Below are positions 9,954 to 17,923 of a stretch of 27,031 nt of DNA, in pieces. A program made the translations under genes and the position numbers. The notes beneath the pieces are model-generated. The model worked only from the letters and a program-made list of their open reading frames with translations. It did no database searches and had not been told where the DNA came from. This DNA comes from a virus, in IMG/VR virus record IMGVR_UViG_3300036826_000052, positions 1 through 27,031 of that record, one strand, 5' to 3'. Within the stretch, counting starts at the first letter, position 1, and every line of letters starts with the position of its first letter.

Positions 9954-12176
9954 ATGGGAGCAGGTATCGGAACAGACTCGTTTGACCAGGCGCCGACTTC
10001 TGAAATCGGTCGTGGGGTCTCGTCTGTCTACGAGTTCACCGGCCTGCTCCCATGGGGCCAGTGGCAGGATGACGTCGAGAAGGCGCCAGACCTACAGTGG
10101 CCAAAGTCCGTCCAAATCTACGATCAGATGCGGAACGACAGTCAGTGTCAGGGACTGTACCTCGGGGCGACGGCAGCGATCCAGCGCTACATCTGGTACC
10201 TTGACCCGAATGACTGTCCGACGCAGTGGGTCAATCTGCTCGCCGCCGACCTGAACCTCCCCGTTGGGCTGGACGCCGCGAAGCAGGCTCATGAGTCCGG
10301 ACAGAAGCGTGGCGCGCTGCGGACCGACAATCGCTTCAGTTGGTACAACCATCTGCGCGACGCGCTCAAAGCCATGTACTATGGCTACTACTACTTCGAG
10401 CAGAGCGGGGAGATAGTGTTCGACGGCCCTGGTGGTCGTCAACGTTGGCAGCTTCGCAAGCTTGCTCCTCGGCACCCCCGGACAATCACCGAGATATGGG
10501 TGGGCGAAGATGGCGGCCTCTTGTTCGTGAAGCAAGGCTATGGACTTGGGGCGCGGGAGGCGAGGATGCTCGGGATGTCCGTGGGGGCTCCTGAGATCCC
10601 GATTGATCGGATGGTCTGCTATGTGTGGGACCAGGAGCCGGGCAACTGGGTGGGACGCAGCATCTTCCGCCCGATGTACCGGAACTATCTGATCAAGGAC
10701 CGGCTTCTGCGCGTGGATGCGATCAAGCACGAACGCAACGGTGTGGGCATGCCGATTGTGGAGGCACCTGAGGGAGCGAGTGGCCCTCAGATCCAGGAGC
10801 TTGATCGCATGGCGCAGGAGTACAAGGTTGGGGAGCGTGGCGGGGGTGCCTTGCCGTACGGCGCCAAGCTGACGCTGCAAGGAACGCAAGGGGCGCTCCC
10901 CGACACCATCGCCAGTATGCGCTTCCAGAATGAGGAGATGGCGCGATCCCTTCTCATGATGTTCTTCCAGCTTGGGCAAACCGACACTGGTAGCCGCGCA
11001 CTCGGCGAGAGCTTCATAGACTGGTTCTCCCTCCAGCAAGAGATGATCGCTGACTGGATCGTCTCAGTGGACAATCCACATCTGATTGGTGACTGGTGGC
11101 GGTGGAACGTCGATGACCAGACCGATCACTTCCCGTTGCTTGCGTATCATAAGGATGACTCATCGCAAGTGCGGATGAATGACTTTCGTGGGGCAGACAT
11201 GCCGCAAGAGCTTCAGCCTCAAACGCAGGCGTCCCGCGCTCGCCTGCCGAGGCGTGCGTCGTCCAGTCCCGGCGCACGAGCGGGCATGCCATCCCTGCCC
11301 GTAGGCGGAGCGGTGGGTAGCAACAACGGGAATGAGACCCTCGAACCTCCTGGTCTTGTTGCCCTGGCTCCCGCCGCTCCGGCATTTCCATGGATCGAGC
11401 AGCAGCCTGCCTGGCCGTATCGGCGGCAGCTGTACGAGCATGAACTGCAGGCATCGATGAGTCCGCAGCAACTGGATGAACTGTTCGGTACTGCGATTGA
11501 CGAAGTCGTTCATTACTGGATGACGGCGGTCAGACCGGCTCAGCTGGCCGAGATCAACGCCAACCTGTCCCAAGTGCGGACCACGGATCTGGAACGACTG
11601 GTGCGGGTCAGCGCCTCACCCCTGGGCGCTGAGGAGTTGTTTGCCCGTCTGAAGGTGGCGGCGCAGGAGGCGGTGGCTGAAGCCACTCGTGAAGTGGTAT
11701 CGCAAGGACAGCCGCCTCCTACCGTCAACTGGGACGAAATCGACACAGACTTGCGTTCAAGAGCAACCGCGATGGCAGATGTGATGGCATCGGAACTCGG
11801 CGATGCTGCCGGGAGGACTGCGCTGAGGAGAACGTCGGACGTGATTACGTCGCAGACGCTCGCAGATGAAGTGACTGATGAGCTTTCGCAGGCATCGGAA
11901 TCGTCCATCTCTGATCGCTTGGCCGGGACGGTTCAGGCTGCTGTAAACACGGGGAGGTTGGCAGTCTACGACTCCACAGAGCAGCAGCCTGAACTGTTCG
12001 CGAGTGAGATCCTGGATCGCAACACTTGCCGGAATTGCATCCAGGTTGACGGACTCAAGCTGACTCGCGAAGATGCCGCCAGGCTCTATGCCTCGGGCGG
12101 ATACATCAACTGCCTTGGCCGAGATCGCTGTCGCGGTACGGTTGTGGCGACTTACTCAACAGGAGTTTTTCCATGA
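9954..12176 (+). CDS. Portal protein fused to a MuF-like domain
   Basis: A 740-residue fusion. The N-terminal ~400 residues look like a Mu gp29-type portal (VYEFTGLLPWGQW, RNDSQCQGLYLGATAAIQRY, IPIDRMVCYVWDQEPGNWVG, RSIFRPMYRNYLIKDRL, GSRALGESFIDWF); the portal is the dodecameric gate for DNA. A Pro/Ala-rich linker (about 405-480) follows. The C-terminal part (about 490-740) is helical and ends in a MuF-type cysteine motif, C692-x2-C695...C720-x5-C726, within NTCRNCIQVDG and GGYINCLGRDRCRGT, probably a zinc site. In many phages portal and MuF are separate genes; here no stop lies between them. The stop overlaps the next ATG by 4 nt. Confidence 0.88.
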   Translation: MGAGIGTDSFDQAPTSEIGRGVSSVYEFTGLLPWGQWQDDVEKAPDLQWPKSVQIYDQMRNDSQCQGLYLGATAAIQRYIWYLDPNDCPTQWVNLLAADLNLPVGLDAAKQAHESGQKRGALRTDNRFSWYNHLRDALKAMYYGYYYFEQSGEIVFDGPGGRQRWQLRKLAPRHPRTITEIWVGEDGGLLFVKQGYGLGAREARMLGMSVGAPEIPIDRMVCYVWDQEPGNWVGRSIFRPMYRNYLIKDRLLRVDAIKHERNGVGMPIVEAPEGASGPQIQELDRMAQEYKVGERGGGALPYGAKLTLQGTQGALPDTIASMRFQNEEMARSLLMMFFQLGQTDTGSRALGESFIDWFSLQQEMIADWIVSVDNPHLIGDWWRWNVDDQTDHFPLLAYHKDDSSQVRMNDFRGADMPQELQPQTQASRARLPRRASSSPGARAGMPSLPVGGAVGSNNGNETLEPPGLVALAPAAPAFPWIEQQPAWPYRRQLYEHELQASMSPQQLDELFGTAIDEVVHYWMTAVRPAQLAEINANLSQVRTTDLERLVRVSASPLGAEELFARLKVAAQEAVAEATREVVSQGQPPPTVNWDEIDTDLRSRATAMADVMASELGDAAGRTALRRTSDVITSQTLADEVTDELSQASESSISDRLAGTVQAAVNTGRLAVYDSTEQQPELFASEILDRNTCRNCIQVDGLKLTREDAARLYASGGYINCLGRDRCRGTVVATYSTGVFP

Positions 12177-12532
12177 ACATGACGGCAATCGTCACCGACC
12201 AGGCGGCGAGGACGGTGCAGCTCAACGTGTCGTTCGACCCGACGCTGGACGGAGCAGCCAAGCCGTGGCGGGCTGACTGGGGCGACGGTACGGTGACCAC
12301 ATACGCGGCCGGAACTGCTCAGGCCAGTCGCAGCTATGCCGCTGACGGCACGTACGTGATCGAAGTCCAAGACATGAACGGTGACACGCGCACGCACCAG
12401 GAAGTTCTGGTCGGCACTAAGCCGTACCCTGTCTGGGACCCCGAAAAGGTTCAGCCAACGCCGGCAGAGCGCCAGGCCCGGCAGCGCCGACAGATCGCCG
12501 CGATGGGCTACGCCAAGCGGTACATCGGGTGA
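12173..12532 (+). CDS. PKD-like domain head protein
   Basis: A 119-residue protein whose first ~82 residues form a PKD/Ig-like beta sandwich: WRADWGDGTVTTY (32-44), SRSYAADGTYVIEV (52-65) and a final strand (THQEVLV). The C-terminus (about 95-119) is basic (PAERQARQRRQIAAMGYAKR). Known: Ig/PKD-like folds often decorate phage heads or tails and can bind cell-surface sugar. Position between portal and protease suggests a head accessory or a chaperone for the portal. Start at ATG 12173 with AGGAG about 8 nt upstream, overlapping the portal stop. Confidence 0.65.
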   Translation: MNMTAIVTDQAARTVQLNVSFDPTLDGAAKPWRADWGDGTVTTYAAGTAQASRSYAADGTYVIEVQDMNGDTRTHQEVLVGTKPYPVWDPEKVQPTPAERQARQRRQIAAMGYAKRYIG

Positions 12533-12536
12533 CCTG

Positions 12537-12689
12537 ATGCCGGCTCGGTCACAGAAGCAGCGCGCTTGGGCATTCGGAGTCAAGGGTGCAGCCTGGGCGC
12601 GCAGGCACCACTTCGACAACAAGGGCAAGCTCCCCAAGTACGTGAAGGGAAAGAAGTCCAAGAAGCGTCGGCGCAGGCGGCGTCGATGA
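12537..12689 (+). CDS. Small arginine/lysine-rich protein
   Basis: A 50-residue, extremely basic protein: MPARSQKQRAWAFGVKGAAW, then ARRHHFDNKGKLPKYVKG and the tail KKSKKRRRRRRR. The opening S-x-x-QR...A pattern resembles small basic phage proteins found near head genes. Start at ATG 12537, 4 nt after the previous stop; a longer frame upstream belongs to the PKD gene's shadow. The stop overlaps the protease ATG by 4 nt. Inference: binds DNA or the acidic surface of an assembly partner. Function unknown. Confidence 0.65.
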   Translation: MPARSQKQRAWAFGVKGAAWARRHHFDNKGKLPKYVKGKKSKKRRRRRRR

Positions 12690-14275
12690 GGCCTCCGGTC
12701 ATCTTTGCGGCGGCAGCGGCCACCATCTCGATGGCAGAGTTGGTCGATGTCGAGGATGTCGAAGTCGTGCAGACGGGCATCGAGTACCCGCTTGCATCAG
12801 GTCCGCGCACCTTCACGGTCGATGACCTAAACGACATCGTGTCGTCGCAGGATGACCCGGCAGTCAAGACCCCGCGGCTGAAGTTGGGTCACGAAGCAGA
12901 CATCGGGCTGCTGGAGGATGGACAGCCTGCAATTGGGACGCTCCAAAATCTCCATCTTGATCAAGACGGTCATCTTGTTCGCGGAAACTACACGCAGATC
13001 CCTGCATGGCTGGCTCGGGTTCTGCCAAGTGCGTATCCGGCCCGTTCAATCGAGGCCGCAACTGAAGTGGAGACTCCAACCGGCCACCACTGGCGAGTGG
13101 TCCTCACGGATTTGGCGCTCCTAGGTGTCGTATGGCCTGGCGTTTCGACGCTGGACGACATCAAGGCGCTGTACTCCGTCGATGGTCCGGACAACGTACA
13201 GGTTTTGTCAACACGAGGGGAGGTAGAGGCAGTGTTTGGCGCAAGCCTCGCCGCATCTGGGGCCATTCGTGGTCAAGTGGATGTGGACGAGATCATGCGC
13301 GCGTACCGCGAGCAGAAGTCGCCCGATCAGTACTGGTGGTGGATCCGCTCGATGTACATGGATCCCAACGAACTGATCGTGGAGGACGAGGACAGCGGTG
13401 AGCTGTATCGAGTCCCCTACGCCGTCAGTGGCGAGAATGTGGAGTTCTCCGATCCCATCCTCGTCAAGATCAAGTACGTAGACAAGCCCAAGCCCAAGGA
13501 GAAGGAGACAGCCGCGCTGGCCGCGACTGCCGCCTGGGAGAGCCTACATCCAACGGCTCGTCGCCGGGCAGTCTACGCGTCACGAGAGGAGTTCAATCGA
13601 GTGGGCGCGACGACCACTGAAGTTGACCCGCTTGCGTTGCGAAACGCTTTGGGTCTGGAGGACGACGCAACTGATGAGGAGGTGCAGACGGCGCTGGAAG
13701 CTGCTGGCTTCGTCGCACCACCTGGCCAGGAAGTGCCCTCGGCACCTGCGCCCGCGCCGCGAGCGCCGGCAGCCGAACAGCCTGGCACATCGGCGTCAGG
13801 CACAGCGGCAACGCCGCCAGTGGCTCCTGACAACACCGCGCCGTCTGGGCCGAACGACCCTGCGGTCACGCAGCCCACGACGCCTCCCCAGACACCCACC
13901 GAGCCCGTCCAGGCGGCAGCCGACGGCACCGTCAGGCTCGATGCGGCCACATACCATGCCCTCCGGCTTGGCGCCCAGCAAGGCTCGCAGGCGTTCGCCC
14001 GACAAAATCAGGAGGATCGTGACCGCGTCATCGTCGATGCCGTGGCCGACGGCAAGATCCCACCGAGTCGGGCTGAGCACTGGGAGCAAGCCTGGGAGCG
14101 CGATCCCGAGGGCACACGGACGCTACTGACGGCATCCGTGGAGCAAGGCGGATTGGCAGCAGGATTGCTGCCGGTCGGCGACCCCATCGGAGCGGAGCAC
14201 CCGACCGAGGATCTGACCGTCGAGGCATATCCGGCCGAGTGGCTGCCTGAGGTTCACCGAGGAGGGCAGGGCTGA
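12686..14275 (+). CDS. Prohead protease with C-terminal scaffold domain
   Basis: A 529-residue protein resembling the Mu gpI-type maturation protease. N-terminal part (about 1-190): FTVDDLNDIV, PRLKLGHEADIG (possible catalytic His) and AYPARSIEA (possible catalytic Ser), then LALLGVVWPGVSTLDD. Next a compact module (about 205-275) with YWWWIRSMYMDPNELIVED, ELYRVPYAV and FSDPILVKIKY. Then a Pro/Ala/Thr-rich linker (about 350-405) and a C-terminal helical part (about 415-529; HALRLGAQQGSQAF, KIPPSRAEHWEQAWERDPEG) typical of scaffold cores. Known: such enzymes cleave scaffold and capsid termini during maturation. Start at ATG 12686 by ATGA overlap. The catalytic residue assignment is tentative. 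Confidence 0.78.
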   Translation: MRPPVIFAAAAATISMAELVDVEDVEVVQTGIEYPLASGPRTFTVDDLNDIVSSQDDPAVKTPRLKLGHEADIGLLEDGQPAIGTLQNLHLDQDGHLVRGNYTQIPAWLARVLPSAYPARSIEAATEVETPTGHHWRVVLTDLALLGVVWPGVSTLDDIKALYSVDGPDNVQVLSTRGEVEAVFGASLAASGAIRGQVDVDEIMRAYREQKSPDQYWWWIRSMYMDPNELIVEDEDSGELYRVPYAVSGENVEFSDPILVKIKYVDKPKPKEKETAALAATAAWESLHPTARRRAVYASREEFNRVGATTTEVDPLALRNALGLEDDATDEEVQTALEAAGFVAPPGQEVPSAPAPAPRAPAAEQPGTSASGTAATPPVAPDNTAPSGPNDPAVTQPTTPPQTPTEPVQAAADGTVRLDAATYHALRLGAQQGSQAFARQNQEDRDRVIVDAVADGKIPPSRAEHWEQAWERDPEGTRTLLTASVEQGGLAAGLLPVGDPIGAEHPTEDLTVEAYPAEWLPEVHRGGQG

Positions 14276-14706
14276 TGACCAACACCGCCAACCTTGCTGT
14301 TCCCTACTACGAGCCCGGCAGTCGCATCACGGGTCGTGCCACCGGCGTCAAGGTCATCGGCAAGACGTTCGTGGAGATCGCTGCGACCAAGGACCCCGGC
14401 TCACGCGGTCTGGATCCTGACCCTGGCGGCACGGGCGGCAACGTTCGCATCAAGCCGGCAGGCGCGGCATCAACCAAGGTGTTCGGCGTGGCCGAGCACG
14501 ATGCTGACATCGGCTATACCACTACCGTCTTCACCGACGGCTTCGTGGTCCCGATCACTGCCTCTGTCGCCCTCGCGGCAGGAGACAACGTCACTCCGGT
14601 GGCGGGCGGTCAGGCCGGCAAGGCCGCAGATCGCGCATCGGGATTCGGCCTGTGTCTGGCCGACGCCGCAGTCGGCCAGGACGCCATCGTCCTGCTGCGG
14701 CTCTAG
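14275..14706 (+). CDS. Capsid decoration (cement) protein
   Basis: A 143-residue, beta-rich small-residue protein: LAVPYYEPGSRITGRATG, VIGKTFVEIAATKD, GAASTKVFGVAEHDADIGYT, then GFVVPITASVALAAGDNVTP and DAIVLLRL. The pattern matches the DUF2190-like decoration proteins that lie directly upstream of the major capsid gene in many Mu-headed and actinophage genomes. They bind the outside of the expanded shell as trimers. TGATG overlap with the protease gene; followed by the capsid Shine-Dalgarno. Confidence 0.78.
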   Translation: MTNTANLAVPYYEPGSRITGRATGVKVIGKTFVEIAATKDPGSRGLDPDPGGTGGNVRIKPAGAASTKVFGVAEHDADIGYTTTVFTDGFVVPITASVALAAGDNVTPVAGGQAGKAADRASGFGLCLADAAVGQDAIVLLRL

Positions 14707-14707
14707 G

Positions 14708-14717
14708 AAGGAGGTGA
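14708..14717 (+). promoter_or_regulatory. Extended Shine-Dalgarno of the capsid gene
   Basis: AAGGAGGTGA matches the 16S anti-Shine-Dalgarno over ten bases, with 4 nt to the ATG at 14722. It is one of the two strongest ribosome-binding sites in the window and decides the capsid start over the internal ATG at 14896. Confidence 0.85.
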
Positions 14718-14721
14718 GGGA

Positions 14722-15795
14722 ATGTACAGAGGAGTGACAGAACGACAGCTGGAAGCCTTCTGCTCGTACGAGGGTCTGCTTCGCGGGTCCAACCGACAGA
14801 TGCAGGCCTGGGCCGCTGCGGCAATCGCAGCCAACAGGGGCGGTGCGCTCGAACGGCGCCGTCAGGCTCAGCTTCACCAGGGCGGTCGCCGTCGCATGAC
14901 GGCAGCCACTACGTACCCTGCGCCGACGACCCACCCGCTGGGTCCGCCGAGCGTCGCGGGCACCTCCATCACGGTGCCGACGATGCTCAACCAGCCGACG
15001 CGCATCACGCGGATGATCATGGATCTGACGCAGGAGCGGTTCATCGCTGACCGTATCTTCGCGTCGGGTGGCGGAGTCACCGGCGGTGCCGTCGTCTACG
15101 ACGTGGTGCAGGAGAACGAGCTGTACACGAACAGGGATGTCGAGCAGGTGGCACCTGCCGGCGAGTTCCCGCTCGTGACTACCGAGCAGCTCGTGCCGAA
15201 CGTCGCTGAGGTGGAGAAGTGGGGCGGCAAGACGTTCATCACGGACGAAGCCCGTGACCGGAACGACACCGCCAACTTCACGCGCCTCATGCGGCAACTG
15301 GCCAACACCATCGTCCGCAAGCTCAACCAGCGGGCGATGAACACGCTCAACGGAGCCATCGCCGATGGCAGCCGCGACGTCATCGGCAACGACTGGGCGT
15401 CGTACAACCCCGAAACAGACCCGCCGCAGGAGAGTCCGGCGTATGACTTCGGTCGCGCCAACATGCAGGCGGACAACGAGGAGATGGGGATCGAGTACAA
15501 CCTGTGGCTCATCAACCCACAGGAGTCGCTCGCCCTCACCGCCATCTACGGGCCTGCCCTCGGCGCGCCCGGGATGCCTTCGTTCTACAGCAGCCCGCGT
15601 GTGGCCGCCGGTGAGGCGTACGCCGTGGCTGAGCGTCAGGTCGGTCAGATGCGGACGGAGAAGCCGCTCGGCACCGAGACATGGCGCGAGCAGAAGACAG
15701 AGCGGACATGGGCGCAGTCCTCAGTCCGCCCGCTCTGGTTCGTGGACAACAAGTTCGCGATCCTGCACTTCAAGGGCCTCGACGGCACTCCGTAG
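14722..15795 (+). CDS. Major capsid protein
   Basis: A 357-residue coat protein of the E-type (lambda-like) major capsid group. Conserved-looking segments: TSITVPTMLNQPTRITRMI, RFIADRIFASGGGVTGGAV, VEQVAPAGEFPLVTTEQLV, EKWGGKTFITDEARDRND, LNQRAMNTLNGAI, and FGRANMQADNEEMGIEYNLW. The first 58 residues (MYRGVTERQLEAF ... LERRRQAQLHQGGRRR) are a basic helical extension before MTAATTYPAPT, where many homologues would be expected to begin. The strong Shine-Dalgarno argues that the extension is translated, perhaps as a delta-like domain removed by the protease. Position after the decoration gene is standard. Confidence 0.9.
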   Translation: MYRGVTERQLEAFCSYEGLLRGSNRQMQAWAAAAIAANRGGALERRRQAQLHQGGRRRMTAATTYPAPTTHPLGPPSVAGTSITVPTMLNQPTRITRMIMDLTQERFIADRIFASGGGVTGGAVVYDVVQENELYTNRDVEQVAPAGEFPLVTTEQLVPNVAEVEKWGGKTFITDEARDRNDTANFTRLMRQLANTIVRKLNQRAMNTLNGAIADGSRDVIGNDWASYNPETDPPQESPAYDFGRANMQADNEEMGIEYNLWLINPQESLALTAIYGPALGAPGMPSFYSSPRVAAGEAYAVAERQVGQMRTEKPLGTETWREQKTERTWAQSSVRPLWFVDNKFAILHFKGLDGTP

Positions 15796-15797
15796 CC

Positions 15798-16247
15798 ATG
15801 GCCCAGGTCACGATCAAGCACGCACAGTTCCTGTACTATACGGAACGTGAATACACCGATCCCTCCACAGGCGAGAAGAAGACACGGCTCAGTCGACACA
15901 TCGCTCTACGGAACCAGTCGGTCGACATCCCGCGCGACGAGGACATCGAGCGCGGCGAGGCAGTCGGTGCTTTCATGACCACAGCTGACGAACCGGCGGA
16001 GGTGGCTGAGGAAGAAGCCACCTCCGAGCCGCCGCTCGACAGCAGCGAACTCGACTTCAGCAACCAGGATGAGCTGGTGGCCTATCTCAAGGACAACAAG
16101 CCGACGGTGGTCGCTACGGTGGCTCTTGCCGACAATGATCCTGATAAGGCCGAGGCACTCATGGACGCTGAAGAGATCGCATCCGGCGGGCAGCCGCGCG
16201 CCGGGGTCATGAACGGACTCCAGAAGATCCTGGATTCGGAGGAATAG
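15798..16247 (+). CDS. Head accessory protein, unknown
   Basis: A 149-residue protein with a beta-like N-terminus (QVTIKHAQFLYYTEREYTD, SRHIALRNQSVDIPRDEDIE), an acidic linker (about 60-85) and a helical C-terminus (DELVAYLKDNKPTVVATVAL, DKAEALMDAEEIASGGQPRA). A protein of this build commonly lies between capsid and connector genes in actinophages; function is unknown to me. The ATG lies 2 nt after the capsid stop with no good Shine-Dalgarno, so translation is probably coupled. Its TAG overlaps the next gene's GTG. Confidence 0.65.
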   Translation: MAQVTIKHAQFLYYTEREYTDPSTGEKKTRLSRHIALRNQSVDIPRDEDIERGEAVGAFMTTADEPAEVAEEEATSEPPLDSSELDFSNQDELVAYLKDNKPTVVATVALADNDPDKAEALMDAEEIASGGQPRAGVMNGLQKILDSEE

Positions 16248-16762
16248 TGTCTACTCCGCCTGACGGCACTCGGCCACATCCTGACGAGTGGTACCCCACC
16301 GTTGATGATGTGGGCGCTTTCCTGCGGGCACGGACACAGGACAACGATGACCAGGAAGTTGGTGTCTTCAATGAGGACACTCGTCCAACTGGCGACGAAG
16401 TTCAGAAGCTGATTGATAGGGCTGCCGGCGTGGTATACGGGACGGTCGGCAGCCCCGAGGACTGGTTGTGCTCTTCAGCCCCGGATCTGGCTGAGGAGGC
16501 GCAGCATTGGATCATTCTGCTGGTCTGCATGTTGATTGAGCTGTCGTACTTCCCCGAGCAAGTGCGCTCGGATCGTTCGGCATTTCAAGGCTACAAGGAC
16601 TTGTGGGATGACGATACGGTTGGCTTCAATGTCTTCCGTGAGGCGGCAATTGCATGTGGCGGTTCCGGGACAGATCCCGAGGGTGGCGCTACTGCCGCAT
16701 TTCCACACTTCGCATTCCCCATCGACGTCGGCGGCATGGTCGGCTGGCAGACTTCTTGGTGA
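16247..16762 (+). CDS. Head-tail connector protein
   Basis: A 171-residue, mostly helical protein (TVDDVGAFLRARTQDNDDQE, GDEVQKLIDRAAGVVYGTVG, EEAQHWIILLVCMLIELSYF). The first and third segments match the build of gp6-like connectors that bind below the portal. Start is GTG at 16247, one base into the upstream TAG, with GGAGGAA just before. The C-terminus is Gly/Phe-rich (PHFAFPIDVGGMVGWQTSW). Assigned by shape and position between capsid and gpG-like genes. Confidence 0.7.
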   Translation: MSTPPDGTRPHPDEWYPTVDDVGAFLRARTQDNDDQEVGVFNEDTRPTGDEVQKLIDRAAGVVYGTVGSPEDWLCSSAPDLAEEAQHWIILLVCMLIELSYFPEQVRSDRSAFQGYKDLWDDDTVGFNVFREAAIACGGSGTDPEGGATAAFPHFAFPIDVGGMVGWQTSW

Positions 16763-17208
16763 TGGCCGGTACGCGCTTCCAAGTCAAGACGTATGGCGCC
16801 CGTATCGTGGAGCGCAAGTTGCTGAATCTTGCGAATGTTACGGAGGATATGCGACCTGCGTGGCCAGCCGTCACTGAGGTGGCGGCAAAGGGGATTGACA
16901 ACTCATTCAAGCGGCAAGGGCCTGGATGGGCGCCCCTACGGGACAAGACGATCCGCAGCCGTATTGCCGAGGGTTACCCACCTGGTCCGATTCTCACCAA
17001 GTCTCGCAAGCTGCGCGATAGTCTGACTATCCATCCTGCATTCACCGGTACACCGTCGTCACTTGAGATCCTGACTGACGTCGAATATGGCCGGTACCAC
17101 ATGACCGGGACGAGCACAATGCCGGCTCGTCCCATTCGCATTTCGCTGTACTATCAGAAGTTGATGTCACGCGTGATCCGCGACCGGATGAAGGCAGCTT
17201 ATGCCTGA
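16762..17208 (+). CDS. Mu gpG-like virion morphogenesis protein
   Basis: A 148-residue basic protein with the hallmark pattern of the phage virion morphogenesis (Mu gpG / tail S) family: an N-terminal helix (RIVERKLLNLANVTEDMRPA), an IDNSFKRQGPGWAPLRDKT core, ILTKSRKLRDSL, and a C-terminal VEYGRYHMTGTSTMPARPI. Known: these act at tail completion or head-tail joining. The ATG is one base into the previous stop and begins MAGTRFQV; an upstream in-frame ATG would lie inside the connector gene. Its end overlaps the next gene by 8 nt (ATGCCTGA). Confidence 0.8.
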   Translation: MAGTRFQVKTYGARIVERKLLNLANVTEDMRPAWPAVTEVAAKGIDNSFKRQGPGWAPLRDKTIRSRIAEGYPPGPILTKSRKLRDSLTIHPAFTGTPSSLEILTDVEYGRYHMTGTSTMPARPIRISLYYQKLMSRVIRDRMKAAYA

Positions 17209-17923
17209 CGTGTATCCTACTCGGACAGAATTCCCTGAGCTGCTTTATGGCGCGCTACTTGGGCAGCATTCTGTTGACGACGCAATCGTTGGAATGATCA
17301 AGAAGTGGCAGTATGATTATCTCCACGAGGTTGCTCGACAGAGCGGTGAGAGTTTTGACCGGCTTGTTCCTTTTAGATCATTCCGTGTTGCAACGGATAT
17401 GGAGAACATGCCGGAAGATCAACATCCTGGGCTCATCATCACAACTCCGGGGCTTGTCGATCCGCCCGCCAAGATGGCACTTGACGGTCGAACTGGTAAG
17501 GCGTACAAGGGCGTCTGGCAATATGACCTCGGCATTCACGTTGTCGCAAAGGGTCGCAAGGAAGTCGCCAGTCCTCGAGCCATTCGACTGGCTTCCTTGT
17601 ACGCAACTGCTGTGCGCGGAATTATGATCCAGCAGCGCGACGTTCCGCCAGATGGCAAGGGCATCCTCGGGATGATCGACTGGTTCGATGAGAAGCCGAA
17701 TGGACTCGAATCTGACGCGGATCGAACCACGTGTTTGTACATAGCCTCGTTCTATGTCGAATTACTTGACGTCACAACTTGGGGGACAGGTCCGATTGAG
17801 CCAATGTGGCGTCCTGATCCTGATGATCCAGAAGAGCCAACCTGGCCCGTGTCCGAGTTGGCTGATGCAGATGTTGTAAAGGTTCCCATTGAGGAGCCAC
17901 TACCAGAAGAAGGGAGTGAGTAA
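17201..17923 (+). CDS. Tail completion / terminator-like protein
   Basis: A 240-residue protein in the tail-terminator position, just before the sheath gene. It holds an alpha/beta core (HPGLIITTPGL, GVWQYDLGIHVVAKGRKEVA, SPRAIRLASLYATAVRGIM, TTCLYIASFYVELLDVTTWG) resembling small tail-terminator proteins that cap the tube. To it are added an N-terminal helical stretch and a long acidic Pro-rich tail (about 205-240). The start overlaps the gpG-like gene by 8 nt; its TAA shares a base with the sheath ATG. Codon use is visibly more AT-rich than in the sheath gene that follows. Confidence 0.65.
   Translation: MPDVYPTRTEFPELLYGALLGQHSVDDAIVGMIKKWQYDYLHEVARQSGESFDRLVPFRSFRVATDMENMPEDQHPGLIITTPGLVDPPAKMALDGRTGKAYKGVWQYDLGIHVVAKGRKEVASPRAIRLASLYATAVRGIMIQQRDVPPDGKGILGMIDWFDEKPNGLESDADRTTCLYIASFYVELLDVTTWGTGPIEPMWRPDPDDPEEPTWPVSELADADVVKVPIEEPLPEEGSE

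Noticed and set aside
10092-11039. 315-codon reverse frame inside the portal gene
   Set aside because: The forward frame has clear portal motifs throughout; long antisense frames are expected from GC-rich codons.
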